Part shown: positions 6,295-8,141 of the stretch, one piece after another
Layout of the letters: each line of letters opens with the position of its first letter
Numbering within the stretch: the stretch's first letter is position 1
Source of the DNA: Alphaproteobacteria bacterium
GTDB lineage: Bacteria > Pseudomonadota > Alphaproteobacteria > Rhizobiales > Hyphomicrobiaceae
Assembly (NCBI GenBank): GCA_022600335.1
Contig: JAHZKN010000144.1
Span: 1 to 8,141, forward strand
Length of the DNA: 8,141 nt
Reading direction: 5' to 3'
The notes under the pieces: generated by a model
What the model was told of the DNA's origin: nothing
Seen by the model: only the letters and a program-made list of their open reading frames with translations
Databases searched by the model: none
Program-made: the position numbers and the translations under genes

Positions 6295-7338
6295 TCAAAG
6301 ATCTAAAGCGTCCGGTGGCAATTGCACCGGGCGCTTTTTTATTCGCGGCGTCTTCAAACGACGTTTATGCGCTTTTTTTGGATCAGAACCGTTGTCACCT
6401 GGTGTGTCTGCCATTTCTGGCGTGCGATAGAAGTGTTCTTCATTTGGTACCATTGGCTTTGCGTCGAGCACCTCGATGAGTGCTGGATGCGCCAACTTGA
6501 TCAGCGGTCCGTTGTTGCGCTCAATCCAACCACGCACCCGGACGCGTTTCCCCTTTAGGGCTGTGAGCCGGTCCACTGTCACGGTGCTGCCGACAAGAGC
6601 TTTGCGTTGCAGGGACGCGGTAAAGTCTCGGCGCCAGTTGTTGCCAAAGTTAAGGTAGATCTTTCCTTTAACGATCGCGACCGCTGCCACGCGGCCTTCA
6701 ACAATCTGAAAGCTATGTCGTTTCTGAAGGAGCCACCTTTCCGGTTTTGGTTTGAGGATGCGGTAGGAACGACGACGCCATAGGCCGCGCGACGAATCTC
6801 GTGCTACACGTTCATGCGCCAACAACTCATCTGCACACCGGGTATTATCTGGCAGAACGATGGCGCGCGCGTGCCCGTTGGCAAGCAGCTCTCCTTGTAC
6901 CCAATAACGCCGACCGCCATGCCAAGCGAACACATGCGCTAGCAAGCGGCCGTAGCGGTCTTTGCGCCGGCTATCAAAGGCGAGCGCGACTTCAATACCT
7001 TCAACCAAGCTGCGCAGTGCTGTGCGGGCATTCGCTTCCGGTTGCCAAGTATCGTTGTCCTTCGCTGTCAAGGGCGGTTTTGGTGCCAGTATCCCGAGTA
7101 GGCGGACAACGCGACCGTCATCCAAGACAAGCGTTTCACTATCCTTTATGCGCACCGCTGTATGGCGTGGCCCTGCCTCAAGACTACAGGATTGGGTTCT
7201 GTCAGATGCTGGCGCGGCACGCTTGGCTGCACTTTCCGGACCAGCAACTAGCCCGGCGGTGAACACAATAGAAACCGGAACCGCCCATCTGGATGTCGCG
7301 ATGGCTCGTCCGCACCGGTGATACGCTTTGACCCGCAT
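6295..7338 (-). CDS. Staphylococcal-nuclease-like (thermonuclease family) protein, probably exported, with substituted active-site positions
   Basis: The protein has 347 residues. Residues 11-37 (basic start, hydrophobic WAVPVSIVFTAGLVAG, then ESA) look like a signal peptide. The SNase fold runs from about 61 to 190: DSETLVLDDGRVVRLLGILAP (66-86), EANARTALRSLVEG (101-114) and KDRYGRLLAHVF (126-137). Against Staphylococcus nuclease, Asp21, Arg35 and Arg87 are kept as Asp66, Arg79 and Arg131. Asp40 becomes Leu84 and the catalytic Glu43 becomes Lys87, so normal calcium-dependent cleavage is doubtful. A second domain (about 210-292: VEGRVAAVAIVKGKIYLNFG, then GKRVRVRGWIERNNGPLIKL) looks OB-fold-like and is shared with alphaproteobacterial homologues as I recall them. 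The tail after 315 is Lys/Arg-rich. The gene ends 17 bp from the convergent carD stop. It lies 94 nt downstream of the RTX gene on the same strand. The GxxAPK variant may define a subfamily rather than a decayed copy. Confidence 0.85.
   Translation of the reverse strand: MRVKAYHRCGRAIATSRWAVPVSIVFTAGLVAGPESAAKRAAPASDRTQSCSLEAGPRHTAVRIKDSETLVLDDGRVVRLLGILAPKPPLTAKDNDTWQPEANARTALRSLVEGIEVALAFDSRRKDRYGRLLAHVFAWHGGRRYWVQGELLANGHARAIVLPDNTRCADELLAHERVARDSSRGLWRRRSYRILKPKPERWLLQKRHSFQIVEGRVAAVAIVKGKIYLNFGNNWRRDFTASLQRKALVGSTVTVDRLTALKGKRVRVRGWIERNNGPLIKLAHPALIEVLDAKPMVPNEEHFYRTPEMADTPGDNGSDPKKAHKRRLKTPRIKKRPVQLPPDALDL
6305..6340 (+). terminator. Intrinsic terminator of carD, inside the convergent nuclease gene
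   Basis: A 13-bp stem (6305-6317 with 6325-6337, one G-U pair) encloses a 7-nt loop and ends in six T residues (6335-6340). It starts 27 nt after the carD stop. The same bases encode about residues 334-345 of the nuclease-like protein on the - strand. The - strand reading has only a short T-run, so it is a weak terminator in that direction. Confidence 0.9.
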
Positions 7339-7397
7339 AGTTGATCCAACCGTCGTCAGCAGATCCGGTCAGCGTAACGCAGCGGTGAGGCAAATGC

Positions 7398-7415
7398 GAT
7401 GTCGTTTTCGACATC
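7398..7415 (-). repeat. Perfect hairpin between the RTX and nuclease genes
   Basis: GATGTCG (7398-7404) and CGACATC (7409-7415) form a perfect 7-bp stem with a 4-nt loop, beginning 17 nt after the RTX stop codon on the - strand. No T-run follows on that strand, so termination would be weak or Rho-assisted. It may stabilise the RTX mRNA 3' end or separate the two transcripts. Confidence 0.45.
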
Positions 7416-7432
7416 TCAGCTAAGGTCAGACA

Positions 7433-8141
7433 TTAGACAAAGCTGAAATCGCTTTCATCAATTTGAGACAGCCGTGTATTTTTTAGCGTCAGGACATCGT
7501 TATTGCCAAAGTCCAGCACGGTGTTTCCGTTGTTTTCCGAGGCATGATTTAAGACGTCTGTAAAGCTATCCACGCCTGTAACAGAAAGTTCGATTGTGTC
7601 GTTTCTGTTCCAATTCCACCACCAGCTGACGTGACCAGCAGAAAAGTCCGTAATGGTGTCTGTGCCATAGTTGTCACCAAAGACAAACGTATCACTTCCT
7701 AATGATCCCGTAAGTTGATCGGCTCCTGATCCGCCATCTAAGCGATCGCCTTTGAAACTACCGCGCAGAACATCATCACCACCTTGGCCGATTGCGGTGA
7801 TTGCGCTCCAGCTGCCGCGGACTTCATCATCAAAGGCTGACCCGATGACTGTTTCAATGGAGTGCAGGCGATCGCCTTGGGCATCGCCCCCGGATCCAAA
7901 ACCGGTGCTACCGTAAAAGAAAATGCTGATCCCTGCATCAGAGAGCGAATAGTCAGCGGTGTCGTTGCCGCGCCCGCCGCGCATGGTGTCTCTTCCAGCA
8001 CCGCCCAGGAACACGTCATCTCCCTTGCGGCCGATCATTCGATCATGACCTGCTAGCCCATCGAAAGTGTCGGCATCAGAGGTGCCAACGAGTCTGTCAT
8101 TCTCAGCTGTGCCCAGAATGATGTCAGGGTCAGGCGGATCA
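7433..8141 (-). CDS. RTX / hemolysin-type calcium-binding protein, C-terminal part (5' end outside window)
   Basis: The frame is open from the right edge of the window to the TAA at 7435-7433, giving 235 visible residues. A Met at 8038 is not the start: it falls within a run of repeats (GLAGHDRMIG, RKGDDVFLG, GAGRDTMRG, GRGNDTADY). These are calcium-binding RTX nonapeptides of the GGxGxDxxx type. A spacer with GSGGDAQGDRLHSIE and GSAFDDEVRG (about residues 82-110) follows, then a second block (GQGGDDVLRG, LDGGSGADQLTG, GSDTFVFG). The C-terminus, VLDFGNNDVLTLKNTRLSQI and then DESDFSFV, is the usual ending of type I secretion substrates. The protein should leave the cell through an ABC/MFP/TolC exporter and fold in external calcium. 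The effector or adhesin part is outside the window, so its activity is unknown. The segment HVSWWWNWNRND is unusually Trp-rich for this region. Confidence 0.93.
   Translation of the reverse strand, partial: DPPDPDIILGTAENDRLVGTSDADTFDGLAGHDRMIGRKGDDVFLGGAGRDTMRGGRGNDTADYSLSDAGISIFFYGSTGFGSGGDAQGDRLHSIETVIGSAFDDEVRGSWSAITAIGQGGDDVLRGSFKGDRLDGGSGADQLTGSLGSDTFVFGDNYGTDTITDFSAGHVSWWWNWNRNDTIELSVTGVDSFTDVLNHASENNGNTVLDFGNNDVLTLKNTRLSQIDESDFSFV

Overview
The window most resembles a chromosome segment of an alphaproteobacterium, probably of the order Hyphomicrobiales (Rhizobiales). The argument is gene content and order: a DUF3108 protein, a SUV3-like helicase, a small S4-domain RNA-binding protein, a seven-iron ferredoxin (FdxA) and a CarD-family regulator, all on the + strand. 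I recall this order from rhizobial genomes. Base composition is moderate GC. The genus cannot be fixed from the sequence.

Layout. Bases 1-375 are the 3' end of the DUF3108 gene, closed by a strong intrinsic terminator (411-440). Bases 614-3751 encode the helicase, with a long acidic-then-basic C-terminal tail. The S4 protein (3817-4212) and fdxA (4344-4682) follow with no terminator visible between them. Bases 4683-5161 are non-coding. The first part is AT-rich and carries an 11-bp-period direct repeat and a nested inverted repeat. The second part is GC-rich and can fold into a chain of hairpins with a three-way junction just before carD. The CarD protein (5162-6277) has an unusual histone-H1-like Ala/Lys extension of about 190 residues before the normal CarD module, and its gene ends in a strong terminator (6305-6340).

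The right end is on the - strand. A secreted-type staphylococcal-nuclease-like protein (7338 down to 6295) converges on carD, so the carD terminator lies inside its last codons. Two of its catalytic or metal positions are substituted. Upstream of it on the same strand is the C-terminal part of an RTX (hemolysin-type calcium-binding) protein, cut by the window edge at 8141.

How the genes fit together. The + strand block is dominated by RNA and transcription functions: an RNA helicase, an RNA-binding S4 protein and an RNA-polymerase-binding CarD. FdxA is the redox exception. The - strand pair is exported or cell-surface in character. The most unusual points are the H1-like CarD fusion, the structured carD leader and the substituted nuclease active site. 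I see no CRISPR array, tRNA, rRNA, insertion sequence or obvious defence system.
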